Source: Nitrospirota bacterium (lineage in GTDB: Bacteria; Nitrospirota; Nitrospiria; Nitrospirales; Nitrospiraceae). Taken from it: 10,428 bases of DNA. The DNA is taken from NCBI GenBank assembly GCA_016235225.1, contig JACRLS010000237.1, forward strand, positions 1-10,428. Reading direction: 5' to 3'. The notes under the pieces are model-generated. The model was given only the letters and a program-made list of their open reading frames with translations, searched no databases and had not been told where the DNA came from. Position 1 is the first letter of the stretch. Each line of letters starts with the position of its first letter. Positions 1 through 6,568 of this stretch are shown piece by piece. Made by a program: the position numbers and the translations under genes.

Positions 1-1466
1 CCGCCTATATGAACAATCCGGCGTCCATGTTCGGGCACACCTTCTTGCGCCTTGACCAGAGGGGCCAAACCGAGCAGACGCGGCTGCTGGCCTACACCAT
101 CAACTATGCCGCCGAGGTGCCGGCTGACGCAGGCCTTGAATACGCCTACAATGGGCTTTTCGGCGGGTATCAGGGCTATTTCTCCACCATTCCCTACTAC
201 ATCAAGGTCCGTGAGTATCGAGACATTGAGAATCGCGATATCTGGGAGTATCGACTCAACTTGTCGGAGCCGCAGATTCGACGCCTGCTCCTGCACGCCT
301 GGGAACTCGGGAATGCTTCCTTTGACTACTATTTTTTCAAAGAAAACTGTTCCTACCATCTTCTGTCGCTCCTCGAAGCCGCCCGGCCCGAGTTGCAGCT
401 CACTGATCGATTCACATTCTGGACGGTTCCCTCAGACACCCTGCGAGCTCTCATTGAACAACAAGGTCTCGTGGGTCATGTCGCCTATCGGCCGTCGCGG
501 AGCACGGTCATCAAGCACAAGCGCGCCACGTTATCCGCCGAGGAAGACCAGTGGTTGCGGCGGCTGATAGCTGATCAGGGCCTCGCCCGCGCTGCTGACT
601 TCGGACAACTGCCTCCTCCACGGCAGGCGTTCCTGCTGGACGTGGCTTCCGACTATCTCTTGTACAAGAGTGAAACGGACCGTGAGCAGGCCGCATCCTT
701 CAAGGCGGGCAACCAGCAGATCCTGATGGCTCGCAGCGCCCTACGGATTCCCTCGCCGCCGTTTTCCATCCAGCCAAGCGGGGGCTCTCCTGAGCAGGGC
801 CATGAGAAATCACGCGCGGGCATCGGTATCGGCTGGCGCCAGAACGAGTTGTTCGAAGAAGTGAATGTGAGGCTCGCCTATCATGACCTCCTTGATCCGG
901 AGGCCGGCTATACGCCCAATGCACAGATCGAGCTCCTGGGGCTGGCCGTCCGCCACTATGAGCGTCGCGATCAGGTCCGACTCGAGCGGTTCACATTCGC
1001 CAACGTACTGTCGCTCTCACCCGTGGATCGACTCTCCTTCAGCCCGTCCTGGAAAGTCAGTGCGGGCCTTCAGACCGTGCGGCAGGAGCGCGCCGGTGTG
1101 AGTTGCCGGTATTGCCGGAACGGCAACTTTAGCGGGGGCCCCGGCCTCGCCGTACAGACCGACTTCCTGCGCCGGGAAGTCTGGTTCGGGTTTGCAGAGG
1201 TGGATGTGAACGTCAGCCCGGCCTTTGCCTATGATCATCGGGCCGGCGGAGGCGGTACGCTCGGACTCTATGCGGATCTGAGTGAACGCTGGCGGGTGCT
1301 GGCCTCCACGACCTATCTGCACTATCCGCTCGGGGAGCGGTCAGACGATTGGCGGGCATCTGTGCAACAGCGGGTCACTCTTCACAAGAATCTTGCGATT
1401 CGAGGAGACTTCAATCATCGGCGCCATGACAACGAGGCCTTGCTGACTCTCCACGCCTATTTCTGA
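1..1466 (+). CDS. DUF4105 / Lnb N-terminal-domain envelope protein (5' partial)
   Basis: The reading frame is open from base 3, and the residues before the first ATG (position 9) continue the family motif, so the true start lies off the left edge. Numbering from that ATG, His10 lies in MFGHTFLRL and Cys114 in ENCSYHLLSLLEAARP. These are the hallmarks of the DUF4105 family, whose Pfam entry was renamed after the lipoprotein N-acyltransferase Lnb of Bacteroides. The His-before-Cys order suggests a circularly permuted papain/NlpC-like thiol active site; this is inference. From about residue 265 to the end the sequence alternates polar and hydrophobic/aromatic residues, is Gly-rich, and finishes in HAYF with a terminal Phe, like an outer-membrane beta barrel. 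A CRYC motif (CxxC) lies near residue 365. The likely location is the periplasm/outer membrane. Family membership is secure. Lnb-type acyltransferase activity is only possible, since many DUF4105 proteins are uncharacterised. Confidence 0.85.
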   Translation, partial: AYMNNPASMFGHTFLRLDQRGQTEQTRLLAYTINYAAEVPADAGLEYAYNGLFGGYQGYFSTIPYYIKVREYRDIENRDIWEYRLNLSEPQIRRLLLHAWELGNASFDYYFFKENCSYHLLSLLEAARPELQLTDRFTFWTVPSDTLRALIEQQGLVGHVAYRPSRSTVIKHKRATLSAEEDQWLRRLIADQGLARAADFGQLPPPRQAFLLDVASDYLLYKSETDREQAASFKAGNQQILMARSALRIPSPPFSIQPSGGSPEQGHEKSRAGIGIGWRQNELFEEVNVRLAYHDLLDPEAGYTPNAQIELLGLAVRHYERRDQVRLERFTFANVLSLSPVDRLSFSPSWKVSAGLQTVRQERAGVSCRYCRNGNFSGGPGLAVQTDFLRREVWFGFAEVDVNVSPAFAYDHRAGGGGTLGLYADLSERWRVLASTTYLHYPLGERSDDWRASVQQRVTLHKNLAIRGDFNHRRHDNEALLTLHAYF

Positions 1467-2515
1467 ATCACGCGCTTCAACAGCGTGATCATCCACCGGG
1501 GCAGCCTCTGTTTCGTCGCTTGAATCAGCCGTCCCATGACATCTGTCGTGTCAGCCGCGTAATAGTCTCGACTCCAGGCGTGCACGGCCAGTTCCCGGAG
1601 CAGCGCCTCGCTGAGACGTCGCCCATCCGATACGGCGACGTTCTCGCGCACATGGGCCACGGTGCGCATGCCGGCCAGTACGGTCGTCACGGGGGCCGGT
1701 GCCAAGCAATACCGGAGCGCGAGCTCAGGCACTGTGCGGGCTTCCGATCCCAACAGCGACCGTAGTCCTTGTACCCGACGGCTCACCTCAGCCTTTCTAT
1801 TCCCCCCGAAATACGAATTTCGGAAGTCCCAGCGGGGAAACGTCGTGGTGGGCGTCACCTGCCCGGTCAATCCCCCTTCATCGAATGGACAGCGCACGAG
1901 CACACCCACCTGGTGACGGTCGCACGCTTGAAACAGCCGCTGAGCCGCCGATTGGTCGAAAATGTTGTAGATGACCTGGACCGCATCGATCAGCCCGCTT
2001 GTCACCAGACGGAGGCCGGAGTCGGGGTCGTGATTATTGAGCGAGACACCGATCGCCCGGATTTTCCCCTGGTCTTTCAATTTACGGAGCGTGTCCAGCC
2101 AACTCAGGTCCTCGAACCACTCATCCCGCCAGGCATGTAGTTGCTGGAGATCGATCCACTCTCGCCTCAGGCTCTTGAGACTTCGCTCCGTACACGAGAT
2201 GAGGTGATCATCCGGGAAGAAATCCCGGAGGCGATTGCCCTTCCGAACCGACGAGGAGACCGGCGGGATTTTCGTGGCCACATAGATGGGTTCCCGGCTC
2301 GCCTGCGCCGCATCCCCGATCAGCATCTCGCTATGTCCCTCGCCATACATCAGGGCGGTATCAAAGAAGTTGATCCCCCGATCTACGGCTTCATGCAACG
2401 CCGCCCGGGATTCGTCGTCTCTTGCGCCGATCCATCCGGCGCCACCGATGCCCCAGGCTCCGAATCCGATCTCTGATACCCGGAATCCCGTTCGTCCCAG
2501 CGTTCGATACTGCAT
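1457..2515 (-). CDS. Aldo/keto reductase
   Basis: A complete 352-residue protein of the NAD(P)H-dependent aldo/keto reductase superfamily, a TIM barrel reducing aldehydes or ketones in the cytoplasm. It begins MQYRTLGRTGFRVSEIGFG, the standard first strand. The catalytic tetrad is visible as Asp52 (FFDTA), Tyr57 (MYGEGHSE), Lys82 (ATKI) and His127 (QLHAW). The C-terminal cofactor region near residues 265-290 (LRYCLAPAPVTTVLAGMRT, then REN) fits a nicotinamide-phosphate binding loop. No cysteine cluster for an iron-sulfur domain is seen. The ATG at 2515 is supported by GAGGA at 2524-2528, 8 nt upstream. The stop is TAG at 1457, so the gene overlaps the convergent DUF4105 gene by 10 bp. It stands alone on its strand. 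The substrate cannot be told from sequence. Confidence 0.95.
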   Translation of the reverse strand: MQYRTLGRTGFRVSEIGFGAWGIGGAGWIGARDDESRAALHEAVDRGINFFDTALMYGEGHSEMLIGDAAQASREPIYVATKIPPVSSSVRKGNRLRDFFPDDHLISCTERSLKSLRREWIDLQQLHAWRDEWFEDLSWLDTLRKLKDQGKIRAIGVSLNNHDPDSGLRLVTSGLIDAVQVIYNIFDQSAAQRLFQACDRHQVGVLVRCPFDEGGLTGQVTPTTTFPRWDFRNSYFGGNRKAEVSRRVQGLRSLLGSEARTVPELALRYCLAPAPVTTVLAGMRTVAHVRENVAVSDGRRLSEALLRELAVHAWSRDYYAADTTDVMGRLIQATKQRLPRWMITLLKRVIQK

Positions 2516-2619
2516 GCCCAGGTTCCTCAGACATTCAGGGATGATGAAGTGGCGCCGAGCCGGCGCCGAGAAATCAGCCCCTCATCCGCATGTCGAGGTC
2601 GCGGAATCGGAGCTTCTCC

Positions 2620-2647
2620 TTGCCAAGTATATTCATCCGTCTATAAT
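2620..2647 (+). promoter_or_regulatory. Sigma70-type promoter upstream of the response regulator
   Basis: TTGCCA at 2620-2625, a 16-nt spacer, and a perfect TATAAT at 2642-2647. The predicted start is near 2654, giving a leader of about 160 nt that carries both palindromes at 2687-2766 before the response regulator. Promoter activity is inferred from the hexamers alone. I found no equally good promoter on the minus strand for the divergent aldo/keto reductase gene. Confidence 0.6.
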
Positions 2648-2686
2648 GACCTAATCAACCGGGCGCTGTCGCCACCCGCACCCAGG

Positions 2687-2722
2687 CCGGGACCCATTGC
2701 AATCCTGGAGCAATGGGTGCCC
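2687..2722. repeat. CCCATTGC/GCAATGGG palindrome, copy 1
   Basis: Imperfect inverted repeat. The left arm GGGACCCATTGC (2689-2700) and the right arm GCAATGGGTGCCC (2710-2722) pair with a single bulged base around a 9-nt loop. Both arms, plus the flanking CC at 2687-2688, recur almost unchanged at 8234-8270, while the loop differs. This marks a dispersed palindromic family rather than a one-off hairpin. There is no T-run after it, so it is not a plain terminator. It lies in the predicted leader of the response regulator. Confidence 0.8.
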
Positions 2723-2733
2723 AGCGGCGAATC

Positions 2734-2766
2734 GGGGTGCCCATTGCTCTTCTGTTGCAATGGGCC
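2734..2766. repeat. CCCATTGC/GCAATGGG palindrome, copy 2
   Basis: A second stem only 11 bases after copy 1. GCCCATTGC (2739-2747) pairs perfectly with GCAATGGGC (2757-2765) around a 9-nt loop, tcttctgtt. It shares the 8-nt arm core with copies 1 and 3 but differs in the outer stem. The right arm of copy 1 and the left arm of copy 2 can also pair through the same 8 bp, so the two hairpins have an alternative joint fold. Confidence 0.75.
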
Positions 2767-2800
2767 AAAGCAGCAGAAGCGCTCATGAATAATGCGCGCT

Positions 2801-2808
2801 AGGAGGAG
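2801..2808 (+). promoter_or_regulatory. Ribosome binding site deciding the response regulator start
   Basis: AGGAGGAG, an extended match to the 16S anti-SD, with 6 nt between AGGAGG and the ATG at 2813. The upstream in-frame ATG at 2792 has no such site. Confidence 0.85.
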
Positions 2809-2812
2809 CACG

Positions 2813-3226
2813 ATGCCTCAGCCGCTCAGCTCAGGCACAGCCGGCACCGAAACCATCTTGCTTGTTGAGGATGAGCCGGAAGTCCTGGCCGTCGCCAAAG
2901 ACATGTTGGAGGAATGCGGCTATCACGTCATTAAGGCCGATTCCCCATCGGTGGCGCTCGACCTAGCCAAACAACGGGGCCCGAAGATTCACCTGCTCAT
3001 TACCGATGTGATCATGCCGAACATCACCGGCCCGGAGCTTGCCGGTCAGGTGACCACGCTTCGACCCGGCGTGAAAGTCCTGTACGTATCGGGCCGAATC
3101 GGCAGTACCGTGGTCCGAGACGGAGCCGTCATACCCGGCGCCGCCCTCCTGCATAAACCCTTTACGACCGACGATCTCGCGCGGAAGGTTCGTGAAGTCC
3201 TCGATTCTCCCTGCTGGCCCGCCTAG
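2813..3226 (+). CDS. Single-domain response regulator (CheY-like receiver)
   Basis: A 137-residue protein consisting of one receiver domain with no output domain. The phosphorylation site residues are all present: acidic pair Glu19-Asp20 (LLVEDEPEV), phospho-acceptor Asp65 (LLITDVIMPN), Ser93 in the Thr/Ser switch position (LYVSGR) and Lys115 (LLHKPF). The domain resembles the C-terminal receivers of hybrid histidine kinases, so it probably takes phosphate from a kinase encoded elsewhere; no kinase gene is in the window. The ATG at 2813 is chosen over the in-frame ATG at 2792 because the strong Shine-Dalgarno AGGAGGAG at 2801-2808 lies just ahead of 2813 and inside the longer form. A promoter sits at 2620-2647 and a strong terminator follows at 3271-3300, so it is likely monocistronic. 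Its pathway is unknown. Confidence 0.93.
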   Translation: MPQPLSSGTAGTETILLVEDEPEVLAVAKDMLEECGYHVIKADSPSVALDLAKQRGPKIHLLITDVIMPNITGPELAGQVTTLRPGVKVLYVSGRIGSTVVRDGAVIPGAALLHKPFTTDDLARKVREVLDSPCWPA

Positions 3227-3252
3227 GTGTAAAAGGTCCCGGAACTCCTTCG

Positions 3253-3266
3253 CCTGTAAAAACAGG
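3253..3266. other. Small perfect hairpin between response regulator and terminator
   Basis: CCTGT, an AAAA loop, then ACAGG, a 5-bp stem just before the main terminator hairpin. Read on the minus strand it supplies the only T-run (TTTTT) downstream of the tRNA-fMet remnant. It may simply be part of a bidirectional terminator region. Confidence 0.4.
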
Positions 3267-3270
3267 AGGG

Positions 3271-3300
3271 GGCGAGCCCGGCCGGGCTCGCCGCCTTTTC
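3271..3300 (+). terminator. Intrinsic terminator after the response regulator
   Basis: A perfect 22-nt palindrome at 3271-3292 (GGCGAGCCC stem, GGCC at the tip, then GGGCTCGCC), followed by GCCTTTTCCTTT. A strong GC stem with a broken T-tract is a good rho-independent terminator on the plus strand. It should insulate fmt from response regulator transcription. Confidence 0.8.
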
Positions 3301-3301
3301 C

Positions 3302-3361
<60 letters not shown>

Positions 3362-3366
3362 GGCGG

Positions 3367-3396
3367 ATACTACGCAATCGGTTCCGACGATGTCAA
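3367..3396 (-). promoter_or_regulatory. Promoter for the truncated tRNA-fMet
   Basis: On the minus strand, a perfect TTGACA (3396-3391), an 18-nt spacer, then TAGTAT (3372-3367; 4 of 6 to consensus). The predicted start falls at about 3360, exactly at the 5' end of the tRNA sequence. The placement makes a chance match less likely. It suggests that the remnant kept its original tRNA promoter and may still be transcribed. Confidence 0.6.
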
Positions 3397-3430
3397 GGCG
3401 ACCGCCCTGGGAGGCTGTACGCATTGATTT

Positions 3431-3460
3431 CATGCGGTCGGCATGTTAAAGGACCGCCAT
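3431..3460 (+). promoter_or_regulatory. Alternative hairpins over the fmt ribosome binding site
   Basis: Two mutually exclusive stems precede fmt. CATGC (3431-3435) can pair with GCATG (3441-3445). Alternatively GCGGTC (3434-3439) can pair with GACCGC (3452-3457), which covers the 3' end of the Shine-Dalgarno AAAGGA (3448-3453) up to the base before the start codon. The sequence allows translational control, but both stems are short and nothing shows that it operates. Confidence 0.3.
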
Positions 3461-4418
3461 GCGCATCGTGTTTATGGGCACACCGGATTTTGCGGTCCCG
3501 TCACTTGAGGCCCTCTTGCAGTCGGATGATACGGTCGTGGGAGTGGTGACCCAGCCGGATCGACCGAAGGGACGTGGTCAGACCCTGACCCCCTCGCCCA
3601 TCAAAGTGTCGGCACAGCAGCACGGGATTCCAATCCTGCAGCCTGAAAAAATGAAGGATCCTGTTTTTCTCGACGCTCTGCGTGCCTGGCAACCAGACCT
3701 GATCGCCGTCACGGCCTTCGGCCGAATTCTTCCCAAGGTCATTTTGGAATTGCCTCCCCGCGGCTGTGTCAACGTTCACGGATCGCTGCTCCCGAAATAT
3801 CGGGGCGCGGCGCCGATCCAGTGGGCCATTATCAACGGGGAGCGGGAAACGGGCATCACCACCATGCTGATGGACGAGGGCATGGACACCGGCGCCATGT
3901 TGCTTCAGGAACGGGTGCCCATCACCCCGGAGGAGACCGCCGGCTCGCTGGCCGACACACTCGCCCCGGTCGGCGGGGCGCTGCTCGCGGAGACGATTCG
4001 GCAACTGAAAGCGGGACTCCTTGTTCCCCAACCTCAGGACCATGCCAAGGCGACGATGGCGCCGATTCTGAAGAAAGAAGACGGCCTGATCGACTGGCGT
4101 CTGCCGGCCACCGTGATCGCCAATCGAGTGCGGGGACTCTCTCCCTGGCCGGGCGCCTATACCTATGCCGGGCAGGACCGGTGGCTCTTGTGGCGCACGT
4201 CCGCCACGGACTTGTCCTCGAATCATGCACCGCCCGGCACAATCGTGGCGGTTCGGACCAATGCACTGCTGGCGGCGACTGGAGACCGGCTGCTGGCGAT
4301 CACTGAGTTCCAGCCGGCGAACAGCCGTCGCATGACGGCCATGCAGTTTCTCGCCGGACATGCGCCACCCGTCGGCACCAGGTTGTCCTCGCCCGCCCCG
4401 GGTGCCTCCCCTGCCTGA
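3459..4418 (+). CDS. fmt: Methionyl-tRNA formyltransferase
   Basis: A complete 319-residue enzyme, of usual family length. It transfers a formyl group from 10-formyltetrahydrofolate to Met on initiator tRNA. The N-terminal Rossmann-like formyltransferase domain begins MRIVFMGTPDFAVPSLEALL. The TQPDRPKGRGQ segment (31-41) is the tRNA-contacting loop of the family. The catalytic residues are Asn105, His107 (NVHGSLLPKYRGAAPI) and Asp143 (MDEGMDTGAM). The C-terminal OB-like domain starts near residue 205 with the typical DGLIDWRLPATVIANRVRGL and PWPGAYT. The ATG has AAAGGA at 3448-3453, 5 nt upstream. A peptide deformylase gene, the usual partner, is absent from the upstream side. It is followed 27 nt later by rsmB, a common bacterial pairing. 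Confidence 0.98.
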   Translation: MRIVFMGTPDFAVPSLEALLQSDDTVVGVVTQPDRPKGRGQTLTPSPIKVSAQQHGIPILQPEKMKDPVFLDALRAWQPDLIAVTAFGRILPKVILELPPRGCVNVHGSLLPKYRGAAPIQWAIINGERETGITTMLMDEGMDTGAMLLQERVPITPEETAGSLADTLAPVGGALLAETIRQLKAGLLVPQPQDHAKATMAPILKKEDGLIDWRLPATVIANRVRGLSPWPGAYTYAGQDRWLLWRTSATDLSSNHAPPGTIVAVRTNALLAATGDRLLAITEFQPANSRRMTAMQFLAGHAPPVGTRLSSPAPGASPA

Positions 4419-4445
4419 TGGCGTGAGGGTCTTCTGGCTTCTCTG

Positions 4446-5861
4446 ATGCGCTCGTCTTCGCCCCCGCACGGCTCCCCTCAGGCAGATCCCCGACAGATCG
4501 CCCTCACGATCCTGCATACCCTCGAACAGACGCAGGCAATGGCCGATGACGTGATCGCTCAGGCGTTCCAGGACACGACACTCAACCGTCGCGATCGCGC
4601 CCTGGTCATGGAGGTCGTCTACGGCGTGCTCCGACACCGCAGCGCGCTGGACTGGCGCCTCAACCGGCATGCCGCAAAATCTGTTGATCGACTCCCGGCG
4701 CTGGTCCGATCTATTCTGCGGCTCGGGGCTTATCAATTGTCCGAGCTCACGAGGATTCCGCCTCATGCGGTCATCGACACGGCGGTGACCCTCGCCAAAC
4801 GGGTCCGGCGCGGTCCGGACGGCCACTGGGGGGGATTCGTGAATGCGGTTTTGCGGGCCGTGAGCCGAGAGCCGAAGCCGCCATGGCCAGATCCGGTCGA
4901 TGATCCTTCGTTCGCCCTCGCGGTCCGCTACTCCTGCCCGGCCTGGCTGGTCACACGCTGGGTCCAGGCCTTCGGAGTCCCGGAGGCCGAACGGCTCTGC
5001 GACCAGACCCTGGAAACCCCGCCCCTCACGCTCCGCGCGAATACCCTGCGCACGACCCGTGTCCAACTGGCCGACTCCTTGCGCAACGCAGGCCGTGAGT
5101 TCCAGCTCTGCAAGGTCAGCCCAGTCGGTCTGCATGTCACCAAGCAAGGGCCGGTGACTGAGCTGCCAGGCTACGTCGAGGGGCACTTCTATGTGGAGGA
5201 TGAGGCGGCTCAGCTCATTCCTCTGCTGCTGGACCCGCAGCCGGGCGAACGCGTACTCGATGCCTGCGCCGCTCCAGGAGGGAAAACTACGCACCTTGCT
5301 ACGCTCATGCAGAACCGAGGGACCGTCGTGGCGGTCGATCGGGACCCTGCTCGCCTCGCCCGAGTCCATGAGAACGCCCGTCGTTTGGGAATCTCCATCA
5401 TCGATGCCGTGGAAGCCGATCTGGCACAGGGAAGATCCGGCGCCTCGAGCATTGACCGCGCGGCCGCCCTGCAATCACGCTTTGACCGGGTGCTGGTCGA
5501 TGCACCCTGCAGTGCGCTGGGTGTCTTGCGGAGACATCCTGAGGCAAAATGGAGAAAAGCCCCGGATCTGATCGGCGAGGCGCAAGCCTTACAATTGGCG
5601 ATCCTGGATCAGGCCGCCTGTCTCTTGCGAGCCGGCGGAGTGATGGTCTATAGTACCTGCTCCACTGAGCCGGACGAGAACGAGCGGGTGGTGGACCTGT
5701 TTTGTCAGACCCACCCTGAGTTTTCCCGGGAACGAGTGACCCCTTGGCTTCCTCCGAATGGCGTGGGGCTGGTCACCGCGCGAGGCGAGTTCTCGACTCG
5801 TCTGAATTGCTTCTCCATGGACGTGTTTTTTGCAGCCCGGTTGAGAAAGGCACCAGCATGA
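4446..5861 (+). CDS. rsmB: 16S rRNA (cytosine-967-C5)-methyltransferase RsmB
   Basis: A 471-residue RsmB/Sun protein, which methylates C5 of a cytosine in 16S rRNA (C967 in E. coli) using S-adenosylmethionine. The N-terminal NusB-like RNA-binding domain spans about 15-140 (RRDRALVMEVVYGVLRHR; LRLGAYQLSELTRIPPHAVI). The Rossmann methyltransferase domain starts near 240. Motif I is LDACAAPGGKTTHLA (271-285), and VVAVDRD (294-300) binds cofactor ribose. The two cysteines of RNA m5C methyltransferases are both present: Cys355 in VDAPCSALGVLRRHP and nucleophile Cys405 in VYSTCSTEPDENE. The ATG at 4446 is the first usable start after the fmt stop, which is in the same frame. Its Shine-Dalgarno is poor, so translation may be coupled to fmt. 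The end overlaps rpe by ATGA. Confidence 0.97.
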   Translation: MRSSSPPHGSPQADPRQIALTILHTLEQTQAMADDVIAQAFQDTTLNRRDRALVMEVVYGVLRHRSALDWRLNRHAAKSVDRLPALVRSILRLGAYQLSELTRIPPHAVIDTAVTLAKRVRRGPDGHWGGFVNAVLRAVSREPKPPWPDPVDDPSFALAVRYSCPAWLVTRWVQAFGVPEAERLCDQTLETPPLTLRANTLRTTRVQLADSLRNAGREFQLCKVSPVGLHVTKQGPVTELPGYVEGHFYVEDEAAQLIPLLLDPQPGERVLDACAAPGGKTTHLATLMQNRGTVVAVDRDPARLARVHENARRLGISIIDAVEADLAQGRSGASSIDRAAALQSRFDRVLVDAPCSALGVLRRHPEAKWRKAPDLIGEAQALQLAILDQAACLLRAGGVMVYSTCSTEPDENERVVDLFCQTHPEFSRERVTPWLPPNGVGLVTARGEFSTRLNCFSMDVFFAARLRKAPA

Positions 5862-6568
5862 GTCGATCGCCCGTTCGTGTCGCCCCATCCCTCCTGTCTG
5901 CGGATTTTGCCCGCCTGGCGGACGAAATTGCCCGCGTCGAACGCGGAGGAGCGGACTGGCTGCACGTCGACGTGATGGACGGACATTTCGTCCCGAATGT
6001 GACCGTGGGACCGCCGATCGTCGAGTCCATCCGCAAGGTCACGAAGCTCCCGCTGGATGTCCATTTAATGATGACGAATCCAGACCAGTTCATTGAAGCG
6101 TTTGCGGAGGCGGGCGCTGACTACCTGACGGTCCACGTCGAGGCCTGCCCCCACTTGCACCGGACGCTTCATTTCATCAAGCAGAAGGGGGTCAAGGCGG
6201 GGGTGACGATGAATCCCGCCACGCCGCTTCTGTCCGTCGAGGAGTGCCTGGCGGATGCCGACTTGCTCCTGATCATGTCGGTGAACCCGGGGTTCGGCGG
6301 GCAGCAGTTTATCCCTGCCGTGTTGGACAAGATACGACGGGCACGGACGATGATCGATCGGACCGGGAACCGTGCGGTGCTGGAAGTCGATGGGGGCATC
6401 AAGGCGAACAACGCCGCCGAGATTATCCAGGCCGGCGCCGATGTGCTGGTGGCCGGGTCAGCCATTTTTGCGAGCGAGGATTACGCCGCGTCCATCCACG
6501 CGCTGCGCCAGGCCGGCCAGGCCCACAGCCGGTCGGGAGCGTCTCCCCGCCGAGTCGCCAGGGGATAA
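5858..6568 (+). CDS. rpe: Ribulose-phosphate 3-epimerase
   Basis: A 236-residue TIM-barrel enzyme interconverting ribulose 5-phosphate and xylulose 5-phosphate in the pentose phosphate and Calvin pathways. Family signatures are APSLLSADF (9-17), His36 and Asp38 in LHVDVMDGHFVPN, His69 in DVHLMM, the phosphate-binding NPGFGGQ (143-149) and Asp178 in EVDGGI. The two aspartates are the acid/base pair and the histidines help hold the metal. The start at 5858 has GAGAAAGG at 5843-5850 and overlaps the rsmB stop as ATGA. The in-frame ATG at 5744 would bury this site inside rsmB and add 38 residues unlike the family. The last 15 or so residues (from QAHSRSG) are a basic tail beyond the usual end. 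pheS begins directly after its stop codon. Confidence 0.97.
   Translation: MSRSPVRVAPSLLSADFARLADEIARVERGGADWLHVDVMDGHFVPNVTVGPPIVESIRKVTKLPLDVHLMMTNPDQFIEAFAEAGADYLTVHVEACPHLHRTLHFIKQKGVKAGVTMNPATPLLSVEECLADADLLLIMSVNPGFGGQQFIPAVLDKIRRARTMIDRTGNRAVLEVDGGIKANNAAEIIQAGADVLVAGSAIFASEDYAASIHALRQAGQAHSRSGASPRRVARG

Noticed and set aside
2551..2570. GGCGCCGAG repeated twice, 2 bases apart
   Set aside because: A short direct repeat of a GC palindrome in high-GC DNA; no third copy and no link to a start or promoter.
2549..2788. Small plus-strand open frames between the aldo/keto reductase and response regulator genes
   Set aside because: They cross the promoter and both palindromes, have no convincing ribosome binding site, and their composition is that of shadow frames.
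2792..2812. Longer start for the response regulator
   Set aside because: It would translate the Shine-Dalgarno of the better ATG at 2813 and has no ribosome binding site of its own.
3501..5474. A 657-codon minus-strand open frame opposite fmt and rsmB
   Set aside because: It is the complement of two secure genes, is rich in Arg/Gly/Pro as expected of a high-GC shadow frame, and shows no family motif.
5744..5857. Longer start for rpe inside rsmB
   Set aside because: The added 38 residues come before the conserved APSLLSADF start and are the shifted frame of the rsmB C-terminus; the ATGA junction at 5858 has a good ribosome binding site.
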